Below, piece by piece: positions 12,601-22,139 of a DNA stretch of 30,839 bases. The notes beneath the pieces are model-generated. The model made no database searches. It was not told where the DNA came from and saw only the letters and a list, made by a program, of their open reading frames with translations. Position numbers and translations under genes: made by a program. Source of the stretch: Diphasiastrum complanatum (taxonomy: Eukaryota > Streptophyta > Lycopodiopsida > Lycopodiales > Lycopodiaceae); assembly GCA_029204225.1 (NCBI GenBank), contig MU831954.1, positions 1 through 30,839 on the forward strand. The letters are read 5' to 3'. The first letter of the stretch is position 1. The number at the start of each line of letters is the position of its first letter.

Positions 12601-12673
12601 TTGTGCATTGTCCAATCAACATTAGTAGCCACGCACACCCACATATTGGTAAAAAGAAATTTCGAGACAACAT
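6671..12673 (-). CDS. secreted Hog-type Hint (hedgehog/intein) autoprocessing protein, nine exons
   Basis: Spliced on the minus strand: 12673-12344, 11922-11833, 11464-11251, 10973-10779, 10461-10394, 9816-9633, 8406-8299, 7930-7788, 6871-6671 (stop). Phases agree at every junction and give 510 residues without a stop. The first ATG downstream of the TATA box is used. Residues 1-24 look like a signal peptide. Residues 25-273 form an unrecognised domain with N-glycosylation sequons at 59, 108 and 173, several Cys, and hydrophobic stretches near 215-227 and 246-272. The Hint domain starts with CFPGDGLVTLHTG at Cys274, followed by PMMELSIGDQV, GRIEFDEVYAFGH, LELSPHHFVPVSS (Ser351-x-x-His354, matching the TxxH motif), AKDIRMGDLLWV and GLYNPFTLSGNVIVGDVVAS. 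In the hedgehog family the Cys performs an N-S acyl shift that cleaves the chain. The residue aligned with the Asp needed for cholesterol transfer appears to be His319, and the usual late Cys is Thr, so a sterol adduct is doubtful (inference). A hydrophobic C-terminus follows. No Hedge signalling domain is present. Confidence 0.87.
8816..9330. repeat. repeated segment inside hog intron 6
   Basis: Two diverged direct copies about 470 bp apart share the pattern CTACCTAATCCTTNAACT and GTGTATNGATTC (near 8818-8857 and 9288-9325). The rest of the introns (6872-7787, 7931-8298, 8407-9632, 9817-10393, 10462-10778 and so on) shows no gene or element that I can recognise. Confidence 0.4.
9627..9632 (-). 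other. GC-type splice donor of hog intron 6
   Basis: The exon ending at 9633 is followed on the minus strand by GCAAGT, preceded by AG. This is the consensus of the minor GC-AG intron class. It is the only position that keeps the reading frame into the next Hint exon (GTT codon split 1/2). Confidence 0.65.
10283..10381. repeat. short direct repeat in hog intron 5
   Basis: Two copies of a unit containing TATTCTTTTGTT and TTAAACCTAAACC plus a TAAAC-TATG end lie next to each other in the intron between exons 5 and 6, a local tandem duplication. Confidence 0.5.
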
Positions 12674-12780
12674 GATCTTTGTAATAGCAATTTGGCACAC
12701 CACACAAATTTTGAGATTCACAAGTTTGGTAGATGAGTTGCTTGTTGTGTGCTTTGGCCTAACATCAAAGGAGATGTGAA

Positions 12781-12790
12781 TTTATAGATA
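12781..12790 (-). promoter_or_regulatory. TATA box of the hog gene
   Basis: The minus strand reads TATCTATAAA here, about 110 bp upstream of the ATG at 12673. A start about 30 bp downstream would give a 5' leader of roughly 80 nt with no earlier ATG, which supports the chosen start. Confidence 0.55.
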
Positions 12791-12800
12791 AAAGGTCAAT

Positions 12801-12836
12801 TTGTGTGTGTGTGTTGGGGGTGGGGGGGGGGGGGTG
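12801..12836. repeat. (GT)n followed by a poly(G) tract
   Basis: A short GT run passes into a run of mostly G (one T interruption, about 12 consecutive G at 12823-12834), just upstream of the hog TATA box. The C-rich strand is the coding strand of the gene. Such tracts are length-variable and prone to quadruplex formation. Confidence 0.8.
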
Positions 12837-13208
12837 TGCTCCTCCTTTGCCAGCAGTAGGGCATTTAGAGTTTCCTCCGCCCCCACCCGCCGATAAACAT
12901 GCGATTCTTTAGGTAGCACACTACACTCACACTCCACCATGTGGTTAGTTGCATAATGTTGCATTGTTCATTGGCCTAGTCAGGTCCTACCTTCATGACC
13001 TTCATAATTTTTTCTAGCGATTTTCTTCATGGTGAAACTCAAACGAAATATCATTCACCTTTGATATTTTGAAAAATGTGAATCTCCTCAAATTTACTGT
13101 AGTGTTGCAAATCTTTATTTATTTCATCCATTTATAAGTTAGTTAATCCTAGAATGTATTATTATTCTATTTTGAATGTAATTTTAAAAGTTTATAAATG
13201 TGTTTTGG

Positions 13209-13357
13209 AATGTTAAATTACACTTGACATTTAAACTCGAATGCATAAAAGGATTTTATATAAATCTACAAAAACTCTTAAAATGTTGAGTTTTTGTAGA
13301 TTTATATAAAATCCTTTTTATGCATTCGAGCTTAAATGTCACATGTAATTGAACATT
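13209..13357. repeat. foldback (hairpin) element, copy 1
   Basis: Arms 13209-13277 and 13288-13357 are near-perfect inverted repeats of about 69 bp, with one indel and a handful of mismatches, around a 10-nt loop. The arms contain TTTTTGTAGATTTATATAAA and ATGCATTCGAG. This is the structure of a foldback MITE. No target-site duplication is obvious, because the hairpin sits inside a larger repeated segment. Confidence 0.85.
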
Positions 13358-13439
13358 CTTAAGCAAATATATTACCTAATAATCAAATTTTAGATGAACT
13401 AAATCTAAAAAAAATGTCTAGACTCATACTACAAAATGT

Positions 13440-13500
13440 TGATGGGATTCAAACCCGAACCATAATTGAGTATGTTAACCCTCAATTTGCCAAGGTAACC
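13440..13500 (-). repeat. tRNA-like / SINE-like segment
   Basis: On the minus strand this reads TGGCAAATTGAGGG, resembling a pol III A box, and about 25 nt later GGTTTGAATCCC, resembling a B box with one mismatch. The spacing suits a tRNA-derived promoter. It may be a SINE fragment or a decayed tRNA-like sequence. No complete cloverleaf can be drawn. Confidence 0.3.
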
Positions 13501-13746
13501 AAAGGTCAATTAGTTATTTGACATGCGTAGGTAGACGTCACCTTTATAGTGAAATTATCCACATAGAATAAAGTGGTTTACAAAACCCATGAAAATCATG
13601 AAAGGGGGACCCATCATGACTCCATAACCAAAGATGTCGTTGTTTGACATTCATAAGTAGATGTCACCTTTATATTTGGAGTATCCATGTAGAATAAAAT
13701 AGTTTACAAATTCTATGCAGGTCATGAAAGAGGGACCTATCGTGAC
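13498..13746. repeat. tandem duplication of about 125 bp
   Basis: 13498-13619 and 13627-13746 are diverged direct copies. Each starts AACCAAAG, contains TAGAYGTCACCTTTATA and CATAGAATAAARTRGTTTAC (R/Y degenerate) and ends with a GGGACCYATCRTGAC block. Confidence 0.7.
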
Positions 13747-13839
13747 CTACTATGAAGCCTACCAATAACATTGCACTATGTACTCGTTGTCTCAATGTTG
13801 TGCAACTAACCTCACGGCCAAGTTGTGCTCATGTGTTGT

Positions 13840-14560
13840 AATATCTAGCTTGTAAATTTTTCTTGATTATGTTCAAGAAGCTAGGCAACATAACCAACAT
13901 GTTCTCATGTGTTATGCCTAGAATTGTTCGTGCCCATAACCGGCTCATAACTACATGTTAGCATGTTCCACATTGTGCAAGTCATGAGCATAAATGGCTC
14001 ATAACTATATTCTAGTTTGTTTCACACAATCAAAGTCATGGACAATAGGTTGTTGTCATGGATTGATCTAAGGGTACAATGCTTGTCACATAATTTATGT
14101 CCACTGTTAATAAGCAAAAACAAACTATATATATCTTATGACTAAAATTAATAATAAAATAAATGTTATCCAACAATTGTCGTTGGTTGTGATTAGGGAA
14201 TGTCAATCATTTGGTACTACAATCATGGCTACTTCTAAAAAGTCAATTTAGATCGATACTATTTGGAAAATTTGTTGGCTTGTTCCTAAGTGGTTCACAC
14301 TATACATGTTAGCTTGTTCCACATAGTCGAAGCCATAGACAAGCATTTGTTGTCATTAATTTATGTAAGGTTTGATGCTCATCACGTAAGTCATGGCTAC
14401 TTTTGAAAAAGCAATTTAGATCGATACCCTTTAGAAGATTTGTTGACTTGTTCCTAAGTACATGTTAGCTTGTTCCACATAGTCAAAATCATCGACAAGC
14501 ATTTGTTGTCATTGATTGATGTAAGGTTTGATGCTCATCTCATAAATTATTCTGTTTAGA
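13840..14560. repeat. tandem repeats with GTTAGCTTGTTCCACATAG
   Basis: A unit of about 160 bp carrying AATTTAGATCGATAC, GTTAGCTTGTTCCACATAG, GACAAGCATTTGTTGTCATT and GGTTTGATGCTCATC occurs at about 14225-14394 and 14395-14550. More decayed relatives are recognisable at about 13930-14100. There is no coding potential. Confidence 0.7.
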
Positions 14561-14587
14561 ATGTCATTAAAAATATTTGTTTCATTG

Positions 14588-14737
14588 GAATGTTAAACTA
14601 TATTTGACATTTCAACTCAAAAAGGAAAAAGATGCTCTATCTAAATCTCCAAAATATGATCTATGTTCAGAATTTAGGTAGATTAAATAGAGTATTTTTA
14701 TGCATTTAGTGTGTAGATGTCACATATTATTTAGCAT
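14588..14737. repeat. foldback element, copy 2 (decayed)
   Basis: The ends match copy 1 (AATGTTAAACTATATTTGACATTTCAACTC and the complementary right arm ending TTTAGCATT), and the centre still pairs imperfectly. Flanking sequence to the right also matches copy 1, including TTCAATTTGCCAAGGTAACCAA and a TAGATGTCACCTTTA block. A segment of about 350 bp (13200-13560) was therefore duplicated as a unit to about 14570-14880. Confidence 0.7.
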
Positions 14738-15559
14738 TCTCAAATAGACATATTACCTAATTAACTAGCTTTTAAAAACACGAACCATAGTTGAGAACAT
14801 TGATCTTCAATTTGCCAAGGTAACCAATAGGTCTAGAGTTTGACACGCTTAAGTAGATGTCACCTTTACCATAAAGAAGATGCTTTTTAATTATAATAGT
14901 ATAAATAATCAATGTTCTACATTTTCTAATTGTTCTAATCAGTTCACACATTTATTATTATTGGTAAGTTGTTCCAATTCTAAGTGATTGTGAGATGCGT
15001 TTGAAATGAAACTTTACAAATACAACATCGTAGAAAGATGTAATAATTTTAATTTAAAAACAATATATATTGGCCACAAATGTATCATTTTGTGACAAAA
15101 TTATTTGTGACATGTACATACTTTATTCATCATTGCAAGATTCAAATTCATCAGCCAATACATCTTGCAACTCATCTCCGCTAAGATGATTTTCATCATC
15201 ACTATAGAATTTAAAACCTCTCTCAATATTGTCACTTTTATAACAGGTCCAAAACCTAAATTGCCACTTGGTTTCCCTCCAATATGAAAAACCCTACTAT
15301 TTTTAAGACTAGATTCAATGTACCCTACATTCAAATTTGATCTACTCAAACTCGACTTCTACATTTCCACACTTTCAAAAAGTGTTTATTCAAAATACTT
15401 TTGGCCTCAATTGCCAAATATAGAAATGTAGCAAATATGATTAAAGTGGTTGAATTTCTCGCATATGAATCATCCAGTCTATGGCGCATTGGTTGGGCAA
15501 TGGCTCAAGATCATGTGAAGGTGCAGCTTGACCTCTACGCCTATTGCGTCAGTGTTGAA

Positions 15560-17536
15560 TTCTAGTCAATACCCTTCTTCTTTTTCTTGTTCATATAATC
15601 CCAACCACTTATCCATTACTCCTGAATTATATAGCATGAAGGTTGAAATTTTTTCTCTCAAAATAGGTGTCATTTTTTTAAGGTTATCCATACCTTGAGG
15701 TTTTTCACCTTTCACCTAATTGCTTTCCTCATCATGCCATAGTCGTGGAGCAGATGGATCTATTTGAAGCAAAACTTCGGTAACATAAAATAGAGATTCT
15801 TGCGCTAACCATCCCTCTGACATGCTTCCCTCTGGCCTTGCCTTCTAACGCACAAAATCTTTCAACACTTTCATGAATCTCTCCAAGAAAAACATCCACC
15901 TACAAAAAAAATTAACACAATGAGAGCATTCTACTATTAATTTCATAAGAATCACACTACATTTATTGAAACTACTAAAATCAAAATTATGTGTATTATA
16001 TCTTGAGTGCACAGGACCGGCAATACCAACTTCTTGGACCAAGTGCACAAGCAAATGCACCTATATGTCTAGGATAGAAGTTGGAAAATCCCTCTCAAGC
16101 ATACATATGCATACAACCTCCACCATATCTTCGTGTTTTGTTTGCACGTCTATCTCACGAATCTCCTTATCAAACATCCATCTGCAATCCAAAGTTTGTG
16201 CCAATTTCCCACATACATTCTGTTTGGAGGCATTCTTGTTTTTTATGTTCCTCCAAAGCCTCTTCTATGAGCATTTTTAAATGGATGACTTTCATCATGC
16301 AAGTACTTGCAATGATTTTCATATACAACTTTGTTTAAATGACGTGAGTATCGAGCATCAATATTTGATCCACAAATGAGACATATGTGATATCCAGAAG
16401 TTGTAAAACTTAAAAGAATCGAATTCAATTTGTTTAAGAGAATAAATGTTGCATGCGTAAAAAACAAATATATACAAATTACAAGTGAATTCATTTTATA
16501 GTCACCTGAACAATCGCCCAATCCTAAATAGTCATGCATAGTCCACATTAAAATCGCACGCAACAAAAATGTATTGTCTTGAAGTGGATTGAGATGTCAT
16601 ATGCTTGAACTCCCTTCCATAGTAGTTTTAGTTCTTCAATCAATGGTGCAAGGTAGATATCCATATTTTTACTTTATGTTTTCCATGAATTAGAAGTGCT
16701 AGCATGAGATGTCCTTTTTTTATGCTTAGCCAAGGTGGAATGTTATAGTTGACCAACACCACTGGCCAAGTAGACCACATGCTTGACATTTTTCCAAAGG
16801 GGTTAACCTCGTCTTTGCAAGTCCAAATCTTATATTTCTTGTTTCACTTGCGAAACATGGATATTCTTTGTCAATGTGCTTCCGTGCAGGAGAATCAGTA
16901 GTTTGCACAATACCTGTTACAATACATAATCAAATGAATTTTCATAATCTAAAATAAAAGATCATCTAGCCAACTAAAACTTGACTTGAACAACACATCT
17001 ACTGAACTCTGTAAAAAAATCTCAATCTTATTTACCCAAATAAGGATGTGGCTTGTATCACTCCATTTATATTTTGCTTGGAGGTTCAATATAAGCAACA
17101 AAACAGCCAAACGACATGTCTTTGCTCTAGGATATAATGGTGTGTTTGATTCTTCTCTCAATTGTTTTTCCTTGACACTAATAAATGCTTCACTATCATG
17201 TTCAATGCGTTCTTTGACATCATGATGCCCATAGATGTTATTTATCAAGTTGGTCATGATTCCACCTTCATCTTGAATGCAAAAATCATGTTCAGTACTT
17301 GATCTTAATTTTGAAGAAGAAGAAGTAGTAGGTCGAGGCTAATTTGTTTTGGCACGTTGTTGTTCATCTATTTTCATCATGGCTCTCAATCCCATACGCT
17401 CACGACGTGATAGTTGATTTATGTGTGGCCCATCGTATGCCAATCTTGTTTTGGATATGGAGTGACTGTTGTCATCTTCACTAGAGCTAGACGATAATTC
17501 ATAGTCCTTCAAACATGGGAAACAAATATTCACCAA
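15560..17536 (-). pseudogene. CACTA (En/Spm) TNP2-type transposase, degenerate
   Basis: Minus-strand segments give TNP2 landmarks in the right order. First a charged start (17536-17339, ending in an in-frame TAG), then SNTPLYPRAKTCRLAVLLL with KYKWSDTS (17257-17000). Next SPARKHIDKEYPCFASETRN, which after a frameshift gives VNPFGKMSSMWSTWPVVLVN (16908-16690), and MWTMHDYLGLGDCSG, then after an insertion or intron SGYHICLICG (16550-16260). HLLVHLVQEVGIAGPVHSR follows, then after another gap WMFFLERFMKVLKDFVR, KARPEGSMSEGW and PSAPRLWHDEESN (16060-15700). These match the transposase_21 and DUF4218-like regions. The roughly 100 residues normally between the first and second blocks are missing. 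Stops and frameshifts make it inactive. The sequence at 15101-15349 may be a further 3' remnant. I could not find CACTA termini. Confidence 0.82.
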
Positions 17537-17539
17537 TTA

Positions 17540-18000
17540 ACATATAAGATTGTCATTCATGAAAATTAAAACTTAAATTAAGACACACAAATCAAACACC
17601 ATATCTTAAATTAAGACATGCAACATGAAATATAAAAATAATAATTACTTGACATTCAACATAACGTGTTCTCACTAAATAGATAGAATGTATTTTGATA
17701 TTCACAAGGTACATGCTTGAGTTTGGCTCAAAGCCTCTTGTACACATCTTGGAAGAGGACGATTGAAGCTATATTTAATGAATAGCTCTTCACCACATTT
17801 AATGGGCCTTATTGCACATACCATTATGTATGTACATTTTTAGTTCCTAGAATAGTATTTTTCCTTTCCATTGGTGCATTTTTCAAAATCACAATTAGTT
17901 AATGAAGGGCGATATATCATCAATGTAAACCAACTTATCAGACATGGATCTTGATTCTACCAACAAAGCGCACAATTTACTTGACAAAGGATGAGAAAGA
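17540..18000. other. no gene recognised
   Basis: AT-rich DNA between the transposase start and the copia LTR. No open frame with a recognisable motif. Confidence 0.4.
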
Positions 18001-18044
18001 AATGAATGCGATCTCGAAACATTTCTATTCGTCAACTTGAAAGA

Positions 18045-18395
18045 TTCACGAACAGTTTCTTGTGGAAGCTTGTGGCTTTCTTGTTGAAGCTCCAAAGGTT
18101 CGTGAACAGAATCTTGTCGCGAAATATTATGTTTCTTGTTCAGGCCTCAGATGTCGCAAAATTATCGTGAACAATTCGCAAAATCCTCTGAACTGTTCTT
18201 CAAGCTCACCTATCTCGAACAGTTTGTGAAATATTCTAGCTTCCTTCAAGCTCAAGCATTGTCATATGTCGCGAACAATTCGCGAAAGACGAAAATGTCA
18301 CGAAGAGACACATGTCACGAACAATTCGCAAAACACGAAACTGAGACAAAGAGACAGACTGTCGCGAAATATTCGCGAACAGAATTTATTCGACC
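18045..18395. repeat. array of TCGCGAA palindromic motifs
   Basis: Motifs of the type GTCGCGAACAATTCGCGAAA, with RYGAACA variants, recur about ten times in 350 bp. Exact TTCGCGAA palindromes occur near 18280 and 18372. Clusters of this kind in LTRs usually act as enhancer repeats (known for some plant copia LTRs); the role here is inferred. Confidence 0.6.
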
Positions 18396-18657
18396 CTAGA
18401 AACAGAGCGTCTATTTGAATATCAATCGTCATACCGGTTACATTTCTACTGTTATAGTATTAAAAGCCAAAAGACCTGTCCTGTAGCAATATAATTACAT
18501 ATGCACTACTCATTGAAACTCACTCAATTAGAGACACGAGAGCAAGATAAGATAGCAAGAGATGTATATTGATAAATCAGACTCAGAGTTATAAAAATTC
18601 ATTTTTGGTCAATAGTTTTGTGTTCTTTGTGGAGGAATAATTACTATTTTTCTTACA
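18082..18657 (+). mobile_element. copia 5' LTR (left edge tentative)
   Basis: The right end ..TTTTTCTTACA is fixed by the primer site one base later. A TGTTGAAG start at 18082 is a plausible left end (576 bp), but similar repeat motifs extend to about 18045, so the edge is uncertain. The left part is full of TTCGCGAA-type palindromes (listed separately). Confidence 0.5.
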
Positions 18658-18658
18658 G

Positions 18659-18670
18659 TGGTATCAGAGC
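18659..18670 (+). other. copia primer-binding site
   Basis: TGGTATCAGAGC, one base after the LTR end and about 100 bp before the gag start codon: the normal 5' layout of a Ty1/copia element. Confidence 0.9.
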
Positions 18671-18772
18671 ATATTGAATTAAAGTTGATACAGTGGTATC
18701 TTCGAATCCCTCTTAGCATTCTTCATACATCCATCAGTAAGCCGCTATTTGGAGGTTATTCATAATCAAAAG

Positions 18773-19039
18773 ATGTTGTCGATCACCAATATTATTCAGC
18801 CTAAGATTACTACAATCTTGGACCCAAAAGGTTCAAACTACTTGATTTGGAAATTAAAGACTTCACTATTGTTGAAGGGCGAAGGTCTATGGCAATGGGT
18901 AGAACCAATTGAGGAGAAGCCAAAAGCTACTCTTGGCAAAGAACTTCAAGAATGGAATTTAAAAAATGACAAAGCTATAGCAGTTATTGCGTCTTCAGTG
19001 CAGGACAATATAATGCTAGATCTTACATCAATTTCAAAG
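18773..19039 (+). pseudogene. copia gag, truncated
   Basis: The frame begins at ATG 18773 (MLSITNIIQPKITTILDP) and reads KGSNYLIWKLKTSLLLKGEG and LWQWVEP, the N-terminal gag signature (DUF4219/UBN2-like), then WNLKNDKAIAVIASSV and DLTSISKE. Homology stops at about 19039, where the DNA becomes the antisense of a SET-domain sequence. About 90 gag residues remain; the zinc knuckle and all of pol are missing. Confidence 0.8.
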
Positions 19040-19560
19040 GAACTATTTATATATGCAGCAATATTGCCATGTTTTTTTGGATGCCCATTCATACAATGTG
19101 ATTTCAAAACATTGTCTCCTTGCATACACCCCTCTTCCAAAGAACAAGCATTGGCATTCAAGCCATAAACCTGCATTCTCTATTGGTGATGACATAGAGC
19201 ATGCCAATCACCCCAATTGTATTGAGGTCCTGCATAAGGCATTAATGTGACAACACTATTCAAAGGGGCATCAATGCTAGTCAAAGAAACTAAACCCAAT
19301 CCCGCATTAGAAAAGTGCTCACTTGGCTTGATCATGTACATATGACCCCAATATGAAAATGATGTTCCACATAATGGTACTAGTACTCTATCAGGCCAAC
19401 ATGAATATTTCTTTTTATCGAAGGACTTAACCATTGCTTCTAGGTAGGGAGGAAGGGGAGAGTCTGACTCAGTCAATGAATTTAAAACATTCTTGGATAA
19501 GTCAACATTACATAAATTTGGTTGTTCATTTGCAGATCTTGTCAAATTGCATCCAAGTCA
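19040..19560 (-). pseudogene. SET-domain sequence, broken
   Basis: The minus-strand frame (19560 down to 19040) contains KPSEHFSNAGLGLVSLTSID, then TLMPYAGPQYNWGDW, YGLNANACS, a GD pair and NGHPKKHGNIAAYINSS. Order and spacing match a SET lysine-methyltransferase fold: GxG motif, PYxG where most have EYxGE, and GNxARFINHS near the cofactor pocket. The expected NHSC is NSS followed immediately by the junction with copia gag at about 19040, so the end of the catalytic domain is lost. An in-frame TAG at about 19180 also interrupts it. It could be part of a host methyltransferase or of a captured copy. The upstream part probably includes the segment at 20033-19818. Confidence 0.55.
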
Positions 19561-19614
19561 TATTCTTTTTTCCAATGGAGTAGATCTAGATGGGATATGA
19601 ATAAGAGAAGATTC

Positions 19615-19870
19615 TACACAAGGTATGTGAGGTGATGTGGGATGGATATAATTGATGTGAGGTGTCGTGGGATGGATAGAATCGATGTGAGGTGTCAATG
19701 AGATAAATAGAATCTATGTGTGGTGACATCGTGGAATGAGTAGAATCCATAGAAGAATTTGTGTGAGGTGTTGTGGATGAATAGAATCCATGTGAGGTGT
19801 CGTGGGATGAATAGAATCTATGTGTGTGATATCGTGGGATAAGATCTATGTGAGGTGGAGTGAGTGACAT
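19615..19870 (-). repeat. coding-like minisatellite, about 30-bp units
   Basis: Irregular repeats of about 27-36 bp, each with ATGTGAGGTGTCGTGGGATG and ATAGAATC. On the minus strand they would encode degenerate Thr/Ser-Pro-His-Ile-Asp-Ser units (SHDTSHRFYPS, PHIDSI). Unit lengths differ, so reading frame changes along the array. It lies between an open frame at 20033-19818 (MSYNTLIDNLINRIRNID..) and the SET segment, and may be an unstable linker of the same former gene. Confidence 0.65.
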
Positions 19871-20049
19871 GCAAAATGGAAAGATGCATAACTTCCACAT
19901 CATGAGGTGTGTAGTGACTAGTGACATCAATAATATGATCATCAACAAGATCTTCATCTAATGCCAAAGATGATCCAAGATCGATATTTCTTATCCTGTT
20001 GATAAGATTGTCAATCAACGTGTTATAAGACATTGACACCAATGTATTG

Positions 20050-21240
20050 TTCTACAAGAGTGAAACATTATACAAGCATTATTTTTTCTTTTTTAATTTT
20101 TTTTTAAATATGTGTATGATAAGAAAAGTACTAAATACTCAAAATGTACCTCCAAATCCACGTCGGGCTCCTCAATGTGCTTTCCAAACTTCCACGGATG
20201 TTGCATCTCTATTCGGCTTTCTCGAATTTTCAATCCTTTGCATTGTTTGCACTCATAATATAGTACCTTTTCATTGTACCTCTGTTGATACTAATTTCAT
20301 TTTACAATTACAAGAATGATTAGCTTAATGTTACAAGCTACTAATATGTATATAGATACAGTCTTAAGTTTTAAACAAATAAATATATAGTACCTGCGAT
20401 TTGAGTCGAGTCTAGGCACCAGAACTTGATGACGATGATGTTCCACTAAGTCTTTGCTCAAGTATTTGTGCTCTATTTTGTGATTTCCTTCTGCAATAAT
20501 ATTGCATCTTCTTTAACTTTTTGCTATCTTGTGGAGGTGTCGTGTATTAAACAAGCGTAGAAAAAAAAAAAGTTATATTCAACACACCATGTTGCAAATC
20601 TAAATGTTAAAATCATTGTATCTATTGTACATTAAATAAACATTTTCTCAGTAGAAGACATATTTGCTAATCAATGATTGAATTTTATTCACAATTTTTT
20701 AATAAGAATGTTAAATCTTATTTACGCATGTGATATTGACAAAATACACTTATCAAAATATATAGTTAAAATTGATGCACACACGAATTAAGCAAGATCC
20801 ACATATATTGTTGATAGATTCTCTGCTCTGGAGGATCTGTTTATTGAATTTTCTTCTACTTACAGGTTGTGTTTGTGCTCTACCTGTCAGCAAAAACTGT
20901 GGGCACTTGTTTTAGATTATCTATCTTATTTCAGAGCCGCAGCTCAAGCAAAGGAGATTGATTATCGTTGTAGTATTTTGTCCTACCTGTCAGAGAACAC
21001 TCAGGTTTGTCCTCTTGCATTGAAGCACGTGCATAAATGACCACAATCAGTCACTCATGCATGCCAAAACGTTCAACCAACAGATCAGCATGCAAAACTA
21101 CTGAATAATGACTAAAATCCTACTCTAATGCTGCAAAAACGAGCTTAAAATTAGATTCTAAACATACTACACTTGCATTAATCCACAAAACAAGAAACAA
21201 AAAACTATTCTACAACATTTTAGAAGTCCAAGTATCAAGA
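20050..21240. other. no gene recognised
   Basis: AT-rich sequence with poly(T) near 20085-20105 and poly(A) near 20562. No convincing open frame or element end. Confidence 0.4.
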
Positions 21241-21990
21241 AACCAACAAGTCTTTTGATTATTGGACATCCCAAGAACATCAAGAATAGGGTTGTAAGGG
21301 GATATGCAAGAATTACATCACAAACCCAGCTTGTTTAGTTTACCTGAATGTTGCCATTAGTTCTCAAACAAGAAATGAAATCTAATCCACTCTAGGAAAG
21401 CGGGAAAACTAATCCACTCTACTATCTACAACCAAACACAAAGGATGGAAGGGCATGATCATAGGAGCATCACTCAAGAAAACCACCATGATCAAGGAGC
21501 TTAGTGTTGTATCAAACTTGTGGAGGCTCTTCTCATTTCAGCATGGAGTAGGTACAATACACAAAAAGCTCCTCTTATCAAAGAGGGAGTCTCTTAAATA
21601 AGCAAGAGAGCTCCTTAGGTGGCATCCTAGTGGCATTTCCACATCTCACAAATTACAAGTGGAATAATTCTCTCCACTAGAGGTCACCATCAAAAGGTGG
21701 CTCACTCTACTCTCTTTAAGAGGGGTCTGCTTGCATTTATTACTTTTTCTATAAATACTAGTTCCTACATGGTCATTCCATCTTCCGGGACTCACCATGA
21801 GGCTTACACAATTCTTGCTTGTCATTACTAACTAGTATTCCTCGGCTCTCATACTCGGCTCTCAGCCTTTGTTCGTCTCGTCTTCTCAGAGACCTCCTCG
21901 GTCTAAGGTGAGAGGTGCTCTTGGGGCCGAGTATCTTGGGGATTCGTCAAAATCAGCCAACATCATCCCACCCGTAATGTGTTGCAGGAC
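21240..21990 (+). promoter_or_regulatory. LTR-like promoter region
   Basis: A CTATAAATAC TATA-type box at about 21750 follows GC-moderate sequence with CTC and GGA-rich tracts, and precedes a CTCGGCTCTC direct repeat (21840-21875). Composition differs from the AT-rich surroundings and resembles the U3-R part of a plant LTR. I could not find matching TG/CA ends or a primer site, so this is only suggestive. Confidence 0.25.
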
Positions 21991-22139
21991 CCACTGCAAC
22001 TCATATTGAATGATGTCGTTCCGCTTCCGCATCTTTGATCGTCACATGGAAAAGTATAGATCCTCATTCACTTGGGTAAAGCCAAGTGTTTATTGTTGCC
22101 AGTCTTTATCAAAAAATTGATTTCGCAAATTGCTGCAAT

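Noticed and set aside
10779-12673. A hedgehog N-terminal (Hedge) signalling domain in the hog gene
   Set aside because: None of the Hedge motifs is visible; the N-terminal region is a different, unassigned domain.
12344-12721. Longer hog start upstream at 12721
   Set aside because: The codon there is GTG, not ATG; the first ATG after the TATA box is at 12673 and begins a good signal peptide.
13090-13110. TGTAGTG as the terminus of the CACTA transposon
   Set aside because: Only seven bases match, in the wrong orientation for the 3' end of the minus-strand transposase, and no partner terminus was found.
13209-13357. Conventional microRNA precursor
   Set aside because: Arms are almost perfectly paired over nearly 70 bp and a second copy exists, which fits a foldback repeat better.
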